A stretch of 64,000 bases of DNA from Lepus europaeus (GCF_033115175.1 NC_084831.1:8962540-9026539); one strand, 5' to 3'; shown: positions 45,546-56,896, numbered from the stretch's first letter. Numbers and translations: made by a program. The notes: generated from the letters alone by a model not told the origin.

Positions 45546-45811
45546 GGAGTGGCATTACGGTGCAGCCTGCAATGCCGGCATCCATATCTGAGCGCCAGTT
45601 CAAGTCCTGGCTGCTTTGTTCTGATCCAGCTCCCTGCTAATGCACCTGGGAAAGCAGCAGAAGATGGGCCAAGTGCTTGAGGCCACTGCACCCACGTGGG
45701 AGACCTGGATGGAGTTCCTGGCAAGCATCTGGGGAGTGAACCAGTGGATGAGAGAGTTCGATCTCTCTGTCACTCTGTCTTCTAAATCAATCAATAAATA
45801 TTTTAAAAATC
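45546..45811 (+). mobile_element. C-repeat SINE, shortened
   Basis: 'gggagtggcattacggtgcagcctgcaatgccggc' to 'tctgtcttctaaatcaatcaataaat'. Part of the body after 'gagttcctggc' is missing. Confidence 0.88.
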
Positions 45812-46896
45812 CTGTTTATGATGAAAAAGAATTGGTATCTAGTTTTTCAAAATTCTTCCAGGAGGTTTACAAGCAAAATTGTGTGCAGCCTCTGGAATGG
45901 GGCATGAGATAGCCTGACTGACAACAGGAGGGGCAGGGGGCCTCCAGGAGACCCCGGGAGAGCAACAGGTACCTTGGTGAATAGAGAAACCCAGGTCAGA
46001 AATCCAAGGCAGCCCCCTGTTCATGGCACAGCAGCAGGCACTAGTTCCTGGTTGCAATGGGATAACTCAGTTTCCCAGAGTGGGCACCTGGGGCCCAACG
46101 GATGGGACAGGGAAAAGGAATGGAGGGCACTCTCAGGAACACGCCCCAAGGGGAGGGCTGGACCAGCAGAGGACCCTGTGGTGTGAGTGCCTGTGTGCCG
46201 GGCCAGCTGGGTTTCCCAAGTTCAAGAGCAGCCAGCTCTACTGGAACCTTGCAAAGGACTTCTGCCACGGCACTGGCCGAGTGACCAGGAGGCTGCAGTG
46301 GGCAGCAGAGGCTGAGAGCCAGAAACAACCACGGAGCAAGTGCAGTGGTGATGCTCCTGGCTGTGCATTGAGCCCCCCCCCCCCAGGAGAAGGAACACCC
46401 CCATTTCAAAGAAGCAGCAACCGAGGCTGCCATGGAGCTGGGGTTTGGTTTCCGACACCCAGACTCTTTCCAGCAAAGCGAGGTGCAGAGAATTGCGCCC
46501 AGTGCAGCACCCCCCCCCCCCTCCCCAGCTCATCTTATTCCTGCAGAACACACCTGGGTCCCAGCTCCTACCTCCAAGTGCGTGACTGACTTGGGGCCAC
46601 AGAGCTGCCCTGGCTCTCTGAGACTCAGCTGGGGATTGCAGCTCTGCTGGCTGCTCCCAGAGGCCTCAAGGAACATAGGAGACAGGGGAGACCCCAGCAC
46701 CCACTCTCCAGCACCCCTGAGGGTGGAGGGTCCCATCTGGATGCTCTCGCTGTTTCTCACTCCACAGCCTGCCCCCTTCCCTCCAAAAAAGCGATTTACA
46801 AACCTGTTTGGCCAAATCTTTACCCAAAGCACAGCAGGGCACGTGGCTCCACTCCTCCTTGCTGTGTAACTCCACACAGTTCATCCGGCCTCTAAA
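45812..46896. other. Unique intergenic stretch, no gene seen
   Basis: Includes C-runs at about 46374-46384 and 46511-46520. No exon is supported. Confidence 0.45.
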
Positions 46897-46908
46897 ATAG
46901 GTTCTCAG

Positions 46909-47235
46909 GGGCCAGCGCCATGGCTCACTTGGTTAATCCTCTGCCTGAGGCGCCAGCATCCCATATGGGCACCGGGTTCTAGTCCTGGTTGCTCCTCTTC
47001 CAGTCCAGCTCTCTGCTGTGGCCCGGGAAGGCAGTGGAGGATGGCCCAAGTCCTTGGGCCCCTGCACCCCCATGGGAGACCAGGAGGAAGCACCTGGCTC
47101 CTGGCTTCGGATCAGCACAGCTCCGGCTGTAGTGGCCATTTGGGGAGTGAACCAACGGAAGGAAGACCTTTCTCTCTGTCTCTCTCTCTCACTGTCTATG
47201 ACTCTACCTGTCAAATAAATAAAATAAAATAAAAC
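46909..47235 (+). mobile_element. C-repeat SINE, intermediate-to-young subtype, nested in MER5A
   Basis: 'ggccagcgccatggctcacttggttaatcc' to 'cctgtcaaataaataaaataaaataaaac'. TSD aggttctcag is at 46899-46908 and 47236-47245. Confidence 0.95.
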
Positions 47236-47327
47236 AGGTTCTCAGTGTGGGGGCCCAGGGCCAGCAGCATCAACATCTCCTGGGAACTTGTTAGAAATGC
47301 AAATTCCTAGGCCCCAGCCCAGATCTG

Positions 47328-47338
47328 ATGACTCAGCA
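47328..47338 (+). promoter_or_regulatory. AP-1/Maf-type motif upstream of PDPN
   Basis: ATGACTCAGCA contains the AP-1 core TGACTCA and fits the NF-E2/antioxidant-response form RTGACTCAGCA. It lies 2.1 kb upstream of the PDPN ATG inside the MER5A relic. Function is not shown. Confidence 0.4.
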
Positions 47339-47372
47339 CCTCAGCCCCCAGGTGAACCTGCCTCCTTGTGCA

Positions 47373-49019
47373 TGGCCTGAGGGTTGCCTGCGGGAGTGCC
47401 GGGGCAGCACTCACTGCAAGGTGAAGGCCCCTGTGGGCTCTCCCAGCTCTGCCTCTCCCCACCCGGGCGGGATCTCCGCTTCCGGGCCCCCTGTGCTTCC
47501 CTGTGTCTCCGTTAGCCCAGGCCTGAGTCCTTCCTGAGAGTCTCGGCTCTGCTGGAACCCCTCTGCCACGGCCTGCATTTCCCTCTCCATCTGTGATTGC
47601 CTTGTCCAGGGAGGAGGCTTCCTCCCTCTGGACTTTGGGCTCCCCTGCCGGGCCCTGCCACTCTCCCTGGAGAGTATCAGGGTGGCCAGCAGCACCCAGA
47701 CCCTGTCCCGTGCCCGGATCCTAGACTACATCCATTCCCCCGTACTGCTCCTATTCCATCCCACACCTGAAGGTCAGGTGAGCCACCAACCCCTCTGGGA
47801 GGCAGGGAGAGGGTGGGTCTCTGGGAATCCTAGATCCAGACATTCCCCTAAAAGGGCGGCTGCCTTTAACCCCTTCTATCCCCCAGCTTGGTGGCATTGC
47901 TTCCAGGTACAGGTGGGTCACCTTCTACCTTCTTCTTCCTGTGGCCTTGGAGCCGGCTTGCTTTTCTCCCTGTCTAATAGGCGGACAGACAAGGCCAGTT
48001 CTGTCCTGCAGAGACAATACAAGGTGTGTCACTCAGGAAAGCCTGTGCCCCCTCCCCAGCCATTGTTTTTCCAACTTTCAGGGCTCAGCTCTGATCCCAT
48101 AGGCCCAGGACCCGCCTTCTCTGGGTCACTGTGTAAGCCCTGCAGAATCTGCCTGCTCAGACCCTCCCCCCCTGCCTGTTAATCACCCCCCCCCCGAGAC
48201 TCCTGCTGAGAAGGGGCAGGTCTAGGAAGGCCAGTGACAAGGGTTTAAAATAGGAATTCCCCAAGGGTCAGACCCAGTGGTCTGGGGTGCAAACTCCAGG
48301 ATCTGAGCTTCTAGAATCTCCTAGAACAAGTCCCCTGAAGATTCTTATGACAAAGTAAATGTGGTGTCAAAGAAAACAAGCTGAAAACAACCCATTTTCA
48401 TAGCCCCCCACCCCCCCAGTGGAGCTTGGGGGCTTTCAGTCTCCGGCTCATTTGCTGAATGGCAGCTGTGGCAAAGAACCAAATTGTGGTTCTTCAAAAA
48501 AAAATTTAATTCCAACAGTTCAGAGGAAAGTAAAGTTGAAAAAATAAATTCTCCTGTTGCTGTTGCCTGAGGTCAAAGCAAGGCCCCTTCAAGGAGCAAA
48601 ACGGACAGTGCAGGATCCAACTCCAGGGTTAAAAAGGGCGTGGAGGGAGCTGGACGTGGAGCCGGGTGAGTGGTGGCGGCACCTGTGCCTGGCCCCAGCC
48701 TCACAGCGCTCCACTCCCGGGGAGAAGTAGATGGAGCTTAGCTTGTTTCCCAAAAGTGAGGCTACTGACCTCTCCTCTGGCCAGCTCTTGGGGCCCTTCC
48801 GGCCCGGGGTCCCCTGGACAAGGGCGCGATTGACCAGCGTGAATCGCCTCGGGCCCACCCAGTTGACAGCCAAGAAAAAAAAATTTTTTTAAACCATCAA
48901 GGAATAGTGCCAGGCTTGGTTCAAACAGTCCTGACCACACAAGAAAGCGATCCCTTCTCGCTCCAGCCATAACAAGACCTTGCGCCTGCCTCTTCAAAAC
49001 AAAATCATAAATATAGCAA
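47373..49019. other. Upstream region of PDPN
   Basis: Mostly unique. A probable antisense MER5A fragment lies at 48265-48350 ('cagacccagtggtctggggtgcaaactcc...agaacaagtcccctgaagattcttatgac'). No exon is seen. Confidence 0.5.
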
Positions 49020-49437
49020 CAAAGCACACAAGTCTGAGAGCACACCCGCTCCCCCCGGCTGCTGGCGCACAGCGTAGAAACCCGCGCGCGGCCCCGCAGC
49101 TGGTGCGCTGTGACTTTAAACCTGGAGGGGGGTTCGCGGCTTACGCGCCGGCCAAAGAGAGCCCGAGGGCGGTCCTAGCGCCGGGGCTGAGACCACCTTA
49201 CCGCCCGGCTCCCCGCCCCCGGCTGGAGGCATAAATGCTGACTGCGCTGCCCACGTCGCCAGCTGCGAAGTTCGCCGTCCCGACCGCCTTGCGCCCGGGC
49301 ACCGTGGCGCGCTGGGCCTCTCGCTCCCTGCGCCCCTGCAGGCTGGACGTGGCCATCTCCCCAGGGACTCTTCCAGCCCCTCTCCCAGCCCCTGCGCGCG
49401 ACGACTGCGGCTCCAAGCGCACGAGGGAAGCGGCGAG
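49020..49437 (+). promoter_or_regulatory. PDPN: PDPN promoter and 5' UTR, CpG island
   Basis: GC-rich, CpG-rich DNA extends from about 49020 to about 49700. A TATA-like CATAAATG is at 49230-49237, preceded by GC boxes (CCCCGCCCCC near 49211-49220). If used, it would place the start site near 49260 and give a 5' UTR of about 180 nt. The TATA use and start site are inference. Confidence 0.7.
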
Positions 49438-49504
49438 ATGTGCAGGGCGCGCGTTCTGCTCCTGCTCCTTGGCAGCGCGGGGCTCTGGGCGCCGGCGGCG
49501 GGAG
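49438..49504 (+). CDS. PDPN: PDPN (podoplanin) coding exon 1, signal peptide
   Basis: Twenty-two codons plus one base run from the ATG at 49438 to a GGAG|GTAAGC donor (intron starts at 49505). The peptide MCRARVLLLLLGSAGLWAPA plus AG is a classic signal peptide. It has the same 22-residue length and phase-1 exit as human PDPN exon 1 as I recall it, sharing the LGSA-LW core. Podoplanin is a mucin-like type I membrane glycoprotein that binds platelet CLEC-2 through O-glycosylated PLAG repeats and binds ERM proteins through a short tail. It marks lymphatic endothelium, podocytes and alveolar type I cells. None of those domains is here, because they lie in later exons past the right edge. The assignment also rests on synteny with LRRC38. 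The residue after the start is Cys where human has Trp, so the first residues diverge. Confidence 0.9.
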
Positions 49505-49699
49505 GTAAGCGGGCGGCGGGTGGAGACGAGCGGGGAGACGCGCAGCAGGCGCGGGGCCTGGCCCTGGAGGTTGCCCGAGGGGCAACAACGGGGAGCCCGA
49601 GGCTGTGCCTGCGTGCACGCGGGAGGAGGAGCGGCAGTGGCTGAGCCTGGTGGCGGGAGGAGCCCTGGAATCCGCGGGCAGCCGGGGTGGGCAGCCTCC

Positions 49700-51830
49700 C
49701 TCCGAGCCAGCTCCCTAGCGCGGGGGTCCAGGGAGCCTTCCTCAGCGCGCCAGGGCGGCTGGCTCTCCTCGCTGGCAGGTGACGCAGAGATGCGCGTGAT
49801 CCCGGGGGAAGTTTGTCCCGTGGAATCAGGCGGGACACTCAGCAGGGTTGGGGCGCGGCTGGGGGTTGCCCCGGGACCATGGTCTTGGCGTCCCTTGGAG
49901 CAGCCTGGGGGTGCCACCCCGGTTGGGGGGCGTTTTAGTGGCCTGTGCCCGGGAGCATACTTGTGAACGGAGGTTGAAGTGAGCTGGGGGCTGCGTGTTG
50001 AACTTGGCCAACAAGGTTAGTGGCTGAATTAGGGACTCCTTACACTTTAAATGGCTGTGACCCAAAGACGGGGGGCACTGCTGGCCTCTTGTCCACACCT
50101 TGCCCTCCTGAGGGTCCCTTCTTCCTTCTTCTCACTCCGGGTCCATTTCTGCTCCGTTGCTGCCTTGGGCCACCCCCCACCCCCCACCCCGAACTTTTGT
50201 CAATATCTTGTTTTCTTGGATGTTTAATCTGCTTCCCCAAGAGAGTAGAAGCTCCAGACAGAGGAAGCAGGCACATCTCCCCTCGGTGCCCAGGGCCGTC
50301 TGCGCACATAGTAGTTGCTCACTGAATGTTGGTTGGGGGGCTTGTAAGTGGACCGACTGGCGTGTGATCTCTGGGGCTGAGGATCTAGAGGAATCCTTGC
50401 AGAGGGAGGGGCTTGTAGGCAGGACGGACCCAACGTAGGCACCCATAATTGTACACGGGAAAATTACACGGAGTGCAGGACAGTCCCCAGCGGGCACCTC
50501 TCTTTAGAGAGCCCAGCAGCTATTCGGGGCAGTCCTATCTTTGGAACGTCTCCCGCCACCAGGAAGCAGACGGGGCTGGGTTTCCGCTGTACGTCCGTGG
50601 TGCCCAGACACGGTACACTGGGACACCACTTTGTGCACCCCAGAGCAAGGTGAGGGCTGCCCTCCCCCACCTGAGCCGGGTGCCTCCCAGGACAGACAGC
50701 TGATGGCTGAGCCACATCCTCTGTCACCCAGAGAGAGCCCGGCTGTCATTATCTTAAGCCAGCTCTGGAGTGTCAGTCAGTCTGGGAGGGGGCCACATCC
50801 CACCCTGTCTGAACAAGCAGCCGCTTTGGGGCTGAGACCTTCCCCGGCTAGCTGGGGCCCAGCCGAGGGGCTGCAGACGGGGGTCTGCAGGGTTTTTGTC
50901 TGTGGACAATGAGTGTCACAACTTGAATGGGGATGAATAACTTCATTGAGCTCAGCCGGATTGTTGCGGGCTGGCCTGGGGGTGATCATGGTCATGCATT
51001 TCATTGCACTTCTCTGGGATCCTCCGCCATACCAGGGTGTCTCTCGCTAGAGCTCTAGTCTAAATTGCTTTTATAATCTGGCCCCGCGTGCCATCTCTCT
51101 GGATCTTCCAGGTTTCAAAAGCCGATCTGTTGTGCACCCATCTGGCGTGTGCCCCACCCTCACCCTGAACTTTCCTCCAAATCGTGTCCTCCTGGGCCCC
51201 TCCCGTCGGTCCGTTTATTTTGTGAAATTCTGCAAGCTGTTGCTTGCCGCTGGCCCACATGTGATTTTCCGGCACCAATCTGCCCGGAATTAATCATGCG
51301 GCAGGCAAATTTCCCTGTGATTTCCCCGAGATCCTTGCCAGTTCTCGAGGCCCTGAAATCTTCATGAGTTGCTAGGCGTTTTTGTTGTACTTTGGGTATT
51401 TAATACAGATCCGCTCTGTTAGAGACTTGGTGAGGGGCCCTATTCATTGCTCTGGTGTGTAAGAACCAATGGCATTCAATAGAAAAGCACATTTTAAAAA
51501 GTGTGTCCAAGCATGAGGAGGCTGAGACCAGACGGAGCCAGCAGGAATCCACGCCCTCCTTCCTCTGGCTTCCGTGAAGTGAACAGCACAGGGGTGCCCC
51601 TGTACCCGAGGATGAGAGTGACCCCCTCGCGCCTTGGCGGGACAGTGGGTGGCCCAGCCAAGGAGAAAGGACATTACCACCTCCCTCCCCTCCCTGTGCA
51701 CCAGGAATGGCAGGAGCTGCCTCATTTCACCGTCGCAAGGCCCACGAATTATCTGCCATTATTTCAGGACGGGCCAGAACTGGGGTTCCAAAACAGTTCA
51801 GACTCCAACATCAAGCCCTTGTTACTATGT
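49700..51830. other. Unique part of PDPN intron 1
   Basis: No repeat is recognised for 2.1 kb past the CpG island. It is likely to hold control elements. The best candidate block is 50930-51430. Confidence 0.5.
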
Positions 51831-51844
51831 TACTCTGATTTTTT

Positions 51845-52189
51845 ATTTATTTATTTATTTTTGACAGGCAGAGTGGATAGTGAGAGAGAGACAGAGAGAA
51901 AGGTCTTCCTTTTTCCGTTGGTTCACCCTCCAATGGCCGCCGCGGTTGGTGCGCTGCGGCCGGCGCACCGCGCTGATCCGATGGCAGGAGCCAGGTGCTT
52001 CTCCTGGTCTCCCATGGGGTGCAGGGCCCAAGCACTTGGGCCATCCTCCACTGCCTTCCCAGGCCATAGCAGAGAGCTGGCCTGGAAGAGGGGCAACCGG
52101 GATAGAATCCGGTGCCCCAACCGGGACTAGAACCCGGTGTGCCGGCGCCACAAGGCGGAGGATTAGCCTGTTAAGCCATGGCACCGGCC
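51845..52189 (-). mobile_element. Young-subtype C-repeat SINE, full length
   Basis: 'atttatttatttatttttgacaggcagagtggatagtg' to 'gttaagccatggcaccggcc'. TSD tactctgatttttt is at 51831-51844 and 52190-52203. Confidence 0.96.
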
Positions 52190-52209
52190 TACTCTGATTT
52201 TTTTTTTGG

Positions 52210-52520
52210 GGGGGGGGGAGGCAAGATGCAGATCAAGACACCTGCGTCACATGTTAGAGTACCTGGGTTCCATACCCGGCTCTTGTTCCTGCCAACACAG
52301 CTCCTGGAATGCAGGGGTGATGGCCCAAGTGCTTGGGTTCCTCCACCCACATGGGAGATGCAATCCTGGGTCCCCTCTTTGGCTAAGATTGGGAGTTGTT
52401 GCAGGCATTTGGAGAGTTTCTCTCCCTCCCTCCCTTTCTCTCTCTCTATGTATGTGTGTCTCATTTTTTTTTTTTTTTGTCTATCAACTAATTAAGCAAA
52501 TAAGTAACTTAAAAAAAAAA
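52210..52520 (+). mobile_element. Old degenerate C-repeat SINE
   Basis: 'gtacctgggttccatacccggctcttg', 'gatggcccaagtgcttgggttcctccacccacatgggagatgc' and 'gttgttgcaggcatttggagag' in C-repeat order. Confidence 0.78.
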
Positions 52521-52615
52521 ACATAAGTTGAACCTGAAATTAAAGTTGAACCTCACTTTAAGCCCCTTAGACAAGGAAGCAAGAACTTTCTAAAGTTGTT
52601 AAAATCCCAGAGTGA

Positions 52616-52902
52616 GGGTTTGGTGCTGTGGTTAAGATGCCGGTCCGATGCCCACATCCCTGATCTGGGCTCTGGCTGCTCCACTTCTGCTCCAGCTCCT
52701 GCTAATGTGTACCCTGAGAGGCAGCTGGTGACGGCTGCAGTGCTTGGGTCCCTGCCGCCCACGTGGGAGACCCAGGTTGGTTTTTGGGCTCCTGAGCTCA
52801 GCCTCACCCAGCCCTGGCTTTTGTGGATATTTGGGCAGTGAACCGGTGAATGGAAAATTTATCTCCATTTGTCTCTCTGCCTTTCAAATAAAACAAAAAT
52901 AA
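52616..52902 (+). mobile_element. Older C-repeat SINE
   Basis: 'tttggtgctgtggttaagatgccgg' to 'gtctctctgcctttcaaataaaac'. Confidence 0.88.
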
Positions 52903-53358
52903 TGATTAGGAACAAGATAGAAAACCCCTTGTGTTAAATACTCACCTTCATATTGCTTGAAGAATGAAATGGTCATAGCACATTAAAGTTGGGTTCATTT
53001 ATTCATTCTGCAAACAGCACCCCTCAGATGTGGCTGGATGCAGGATCTGAGCTATGCGCCCTTGAGGGAGGCGCACCTAAGGTTGGGAAGTGCCCTCTGC
53101 AGTCCACTGCCTGTGCTTTAAATTCCACGGGCCTGTCTGAATATTTGTCATATTTCTGGCGTCTGAGAGTGGGCCTGCCAGGTTGTAACTTGCAGGCGTC
53201 ATCCTGGGGAGGACAAGGGGGGAGAGAGAGGACTCCATCCCCGCTACATAAGTCTGAATGGGACCCTACAAGGAAGCCTGGCTGTGCCCCCCAGGCCCCC
53301 AATGATTGGAGTGCAGGAGGGACCTGGCCAAGTGGACAGTGACTTGAGATTCATCTTA
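52903..53358. other. Intronic DNA, no element seen
   Basis: Unique-looking sequence. Confidence 0.4.
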
Positions 53359-53405
53359 TGGGGCTGGCGCTGTGGCGTAGCGGGTTAAGCAGCTACCTGC
53401 GATGC
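53359..53405 (+). mobile_element. C-repeat SINE, head-only fragment
   Basis: 'tggggctggcgctgtggcgtagcgggttaagcagctacctgcgatgc' is a clean tRNA-like head. Nothing of the body follows. Confidence 0.75.
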
Positions 53406-53909
53406 TCTGCCCCAAGGAGAAGGGAGTGGGCTTGTCTGGAGCCAAGAAAGGAGGAGGAAGGGCACCAGGGGTTGTTAAGTCCGCCCTGCCCAAGGAATTC
53501 CTTTACCTGACAAATATTTGTCGAGTACCTGCTGTGTGAGTCAGGCAGCGGGGAGCCAGCACAGAGCAAGTGAGAGATGTGCTCTGCGGGGCCTGAGCAC
53601 CCTGGTCTCGCTCAGCGTGACCCCGCCGTGAGTCAGGGGCCTCATTCCTACACAGTCTGAAGTGTGTCCCGCCCTGCTTCCCTCCTTGGGTGCGGCGACC
53701 TCCCAGCATCCCAGGTGTTTCACGCCCAACAGGGACATGCCTTGGATAGCAAAAATGCATCTGAAGCACTAGAAAGCCATTGCCCACGGGAAGTGAAGTA
53801 TTTGCTCCCTGGCTGCTTATGAGTTGGGTTAATGGGGAGCGGTTTTGTCTGAGCCGGATGGCCCCACAGGAGTGAATGTGACTAAGGCTATGGATGGGTG
53901 ATGTTAACA

Positions 53910-54145
53910 GCAGCAACCCAGCGCTGACGGTTTACGGCATGCCCACAGCTCACTGGCTCTGTTTCAGCCAATACTTACGACAAAGCCACGAGGCAGGAAC
54001 TATTCGTGAATTATGGAAACGTTTCTAAGAGCCCCAGTAACGTACATGCAGACACGGAGCTGGTCAATGGCAATGGTGATGGCAACAGCGAGACTTGAAC
54101 ACAGGCTGCTTAGCCCCAGAGCCCGCGCCCCTAACCACCGAGCGA
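53910..54145 (-). mobile_element. MIR, antisense
   Basis: 'gacaaagccacgaggcaggaactattcgtgaattatgg...acttgaacacaggctgcttagccccagagcccgcgcccctaaccaccg' in antisense MIR order. Confidence 0.72.
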
Positions 54146-54276
54146 GGAGCGGGAGCCCGGGGTCAGTGCTGCTGGGGACACCTGGGAAACCTTAGTTGGG
54201 TCCTTCAAGGGTCTTACGGCAGCAGCAGCCACTTATCATTCTCACAGACATAATTTTCTTAGGCTGGGTGATTTTT

Positions 54277-54322
54277 GCTATATATATGCATATATATATT
54301 TGCTATATATATATATATGCAA
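54277..54322. repeat. (TA)n microsatellite, interrupted
   Basis: Two blocks of alternating TA joined by 'gcatatatatatttgc', able to pair with itself. Confidence 0.9.
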
Positions 54323-54330
54323 TGTTTTCT

Positions 54331-54639
54331 TAAAGACTTTTTTTTTTAATTTGAAGAAATTAGAGGGAGGAGAGAGTGAGAGAAAAAAGAGAGAGATATC
54401 TTTCATTCACTGGTTCATTCCCCAGATGGCCACAATGGCTGAGGCCAAGCCAGGGCCAAAGCCAGGAACCAGGAGCTTCTTTTGGGTCTCCCATGTGGGT
54501 GCAGGGTCCTTGGGCCATCCTCCGCTGCTTTCCCAAGCTCATTAACAGGGAGCTGGATGGGAAGCGGAGCAGTCGGGACTCCTATATAGGCTGCCGGCAC
54601 TGCAGGTGGCGGCTTTACCCGCTACACCACAGCACCATC
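54331..54639 (-). mobile_element. C-repeat SINE, antisense
   Basis: 'aaagactttttttttt' to 'ttacccgctacaccacagcacc', followed by a short (ATCACC)n-like run. Confidence 0.9.
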
Positions 54640-54739
54640 ACCATCACCATGTTAGTATTGATTATGGCTGTGCCCAATGCCGGGAATACCGAGTGAAAGG
54701 ATGCTCTCCCTGTCTTAGTGTTTAGGAGCCCGTGTGTTA

Positions 54740-55033
54740 CTAAGAATGTTGAGAGTTGGGGGTGGGGGACGGAGCAAGGGTGGCTGATGGGGACGGGGGA
54801 TGCCGCTGGATAGGACCAGTGACTTCTGCCCTGTGGCTCAGTACGATAGCTGTGGTCAACAGCAATTCATTGTGTATGTAGAGTAACTAGCAGAGAGGAC
54901 CTGGAATGTTCCCGCACCAGAAATAAACAATGCGATGGACGTGCTGATCACCCTGATCTGGTCATTACATGTTGTATATGTGTGTTATATCACATGGTAC
55001 CCCACTCGGATGTACCGTTACTATGTGTCGAAA
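54740..55033 (+). mobile_element. Old L1 3' end, sense
   Basis: 'gctgtggtcaacagcaattcattgtgtatgtagag', 'gctgatcaccctgatctggtcattacatgttgtatatgtgtg' and 'catggtaccccactcggatgtaccgttactatgtgtc' follow an L1M 3' UTR. Confidence 0.92.
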
Positions 55034-55386
55034 ATGCAGGTGGGCAAGGAAACTGTATGTCCAAATCACCTGCACCTGCGGGCAGGTCCTGTGCCTGTTG
55101 CTGGGAGCTGGGAGGGGATGGAGACCCCGTGGCTGCAAGGAGCCAGGCGAAGCCTCGTGGGGAAGATGTGGTCAGTCTTGGCGGTGGACAATGGTGAGTT
55201 TTGGGCAAGGAGGCAGAGGAGAAGGTGCCGGAGCAAATGTGTGATGATACTTGACTGTCTTGGGTGTCATGCGGGCGGAGGTGTGGGCATCAAGCTCTGG
55301 GGAGCGTGGGGAAGGCTGCTGGAGTCGGGGTGGAGTGGGCACTGGCAGGCGGCTGGGGAGACACGTGAGTCCACGTGGCGTGGGAA
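55034..55386. other. Intronic DNA, no element seen
   Basis: Unique-looking G-rich sequence. Confidence 0.4.
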
Positions 55387-55392
55387 AGGCAG

Positions 55393-56094
55393 ACTTTTTT
55401 TTTTTTTTTTAAGATTTATTTTGAGCCGGCGCTGCAGCTCAATAGGCTAATCCTCCGCCTTGCGGCGCCGGCACACTGGGTTCTAGTCCCGGTCGGGGCA
55501 CCGATCCTGTCCCAGTTGCCCCTCTTCCAGGCCAGCTCTCTGCTGTGGCCAGGGAGTGCAGTGGAGGATGGCCCAAGTGCTTGGGTCCTGCACCCCATGG
55601 GAGACCAGGAGAAGCCCCTGGCTCCTGCCATCGGATCAGCGCGGTGCGCCGGCCGCAGCGTGCCAACCGTGGCGGCCATTGGAGGGTGAACCAACGGCAA
55701 AGGAAGACCTTTCTCTCTCTCTCTCTCTCTCACTGTCCACTCTGCCTGTGGGAAAAAAAAATAATAAAAAAAAAAGATTTATTTTGTGTATTTGAGAGGT
55801 AGAGTTACAGAGAGAGGGAGAGACAGAGAGAGGTCTTCCATCTGCTAGTTCATTCCCCGGATGGCCTCAACAGCTGGAGCTGGGCTGATCAGAAGCCAGG
55901 AGCTGGGAGCTTCATCCGGGTCTCCCACGTGGGTGCAGGGGCCCAAGCACTTGGGCCATCTTGTACTGCTTCCGAGGTGCATTATCAGGGAGCTGGATGG
56001 GAAGCGGAGCGGCTGGGACTTTAACCAGTGCCCATATGGGATGCCGGCACTGCAGGCCGGGGCTTGTCGTACTGTGCCGCAGCGCTGGCCCCCA
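55393..56094 (-). mobile_element. C-repeat SINE, antisense, split by a young SINE
   Basis: The tail side 'tttttaagatttattttg' precedes the insertion. 'gtgtatttgagaggtagagttacag' to 'ctgtgccgcagcgctggcc' follows it. Confidence 0.93.
55424..55773 (+). mobile_element. Young-subtype C-repeat SINE nested in an older one
   Basis: 'agccggcgctgcagctcaataggctaatcc' to 'tctgcctgtgggaaaaaaaa'. TSD aagatttattttg is at 55411-55423 and 55774-55786, and both copies are host-SINE sequence. Confidence 0.97.
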
Positions 56095-56389
56095 GACCTA
56101 TTTTTTTTTTCCTTATAGTCAGTAATAGAGATTGGGAGTAGGATGGGCTGAGGATAGTGGTTGTCCAAAGTGGATGAAGAGGGAACCATGGAAAGTTGGA
56201 TCAAATTGTGGGGCCAGTCTCAGAGCAGGTAGGACGTCAGGAAGTGAAGAGACAAAGGGTAGTGACCACAGAAAGGGGGGCGGGGATCAGCGTTCGGGGA
56301 ATAAGAGCCAGCAAGGTTGGCACCTCTGTATTTCCTGATTTCCTGTTATTCTTCCCTCATTTCCTCATTTTTTTAAAATAATTTTTTTC

Positions 56390-56724
56390 TTTTTTAAAAG
56401 ATTTATTTATTTGGAAGGCAGAGTTACAGAGAGGCAGAGGCAGAGACAGAGAGGTCATCTATCTGCTGGTTCGCTCCCCAGATGGCAGCAACAGCTGGAG
56501 CTGAGCCGATCTGAAGCCAGGAGCCAGGAGCCAGGAGCCAGGAGCTTCTTCCCGGTCTCCCACATGTGTGCAGGGGCCCAAGCACTTGGGCCATCTTCTA
56601 CTGCTCTCCCAGGCCATAGCAGAGAGCTGGATCGGAAGTGGGGCAGCCAGGACTTGAATCGGCGCCCATAGGGGATGCCGGTGCTGCAGGTGGTAGCTTC
56701 ACCTGCTACTCCACAGCACCAGCC
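56390..56724 (-). mobile_element. C-repeat SINE, antisense
   Basis: 'ttttaaaagatttatttatttggaaggcagag' to 'tgctactccacagcaccagcccc'. The 7-base 'aggagcc' is expanded to about four copies near 56519-56540. Confidence 0.93.
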
Positions 56725-56896
56725 CCAGCCCTGCCCCATTTCTTATTAGTTTCCTCTTACAATGCTCACTGCTCTATTACAGTTTTTATTGATATATAAC
56801 TCACATACTATAAAATGAACCCTTTAAATGTAAACAATTTAGCATTTTAGTATAGTCACAGAATTATGCAGCCATTACCACTATCAGTTTTAAAAC

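Larger units (their letters stand above)
46897..47372 (+). mobile_element. MER5A-type DNA transposon relic, split by a SINE
   Basis: 'aggttctcagtgtgggggcccagggccagcagcatcaacatctcctgggaacttgttagaaatgcaaattcc' matches the remembered MER5A consensus. The first bases sit before the SINE at 46909, the rest after 47235. Confidence 0.82.

Noticed and set aside
49116..49966. Overlapping 240-codon open frames on both strands around PDPN exon 1
   Set aside because: CpG-island composition leaves few stops. The peptides are Arg/Pro/Ala-rich, lack domains, and cross the PDPN splice donor.
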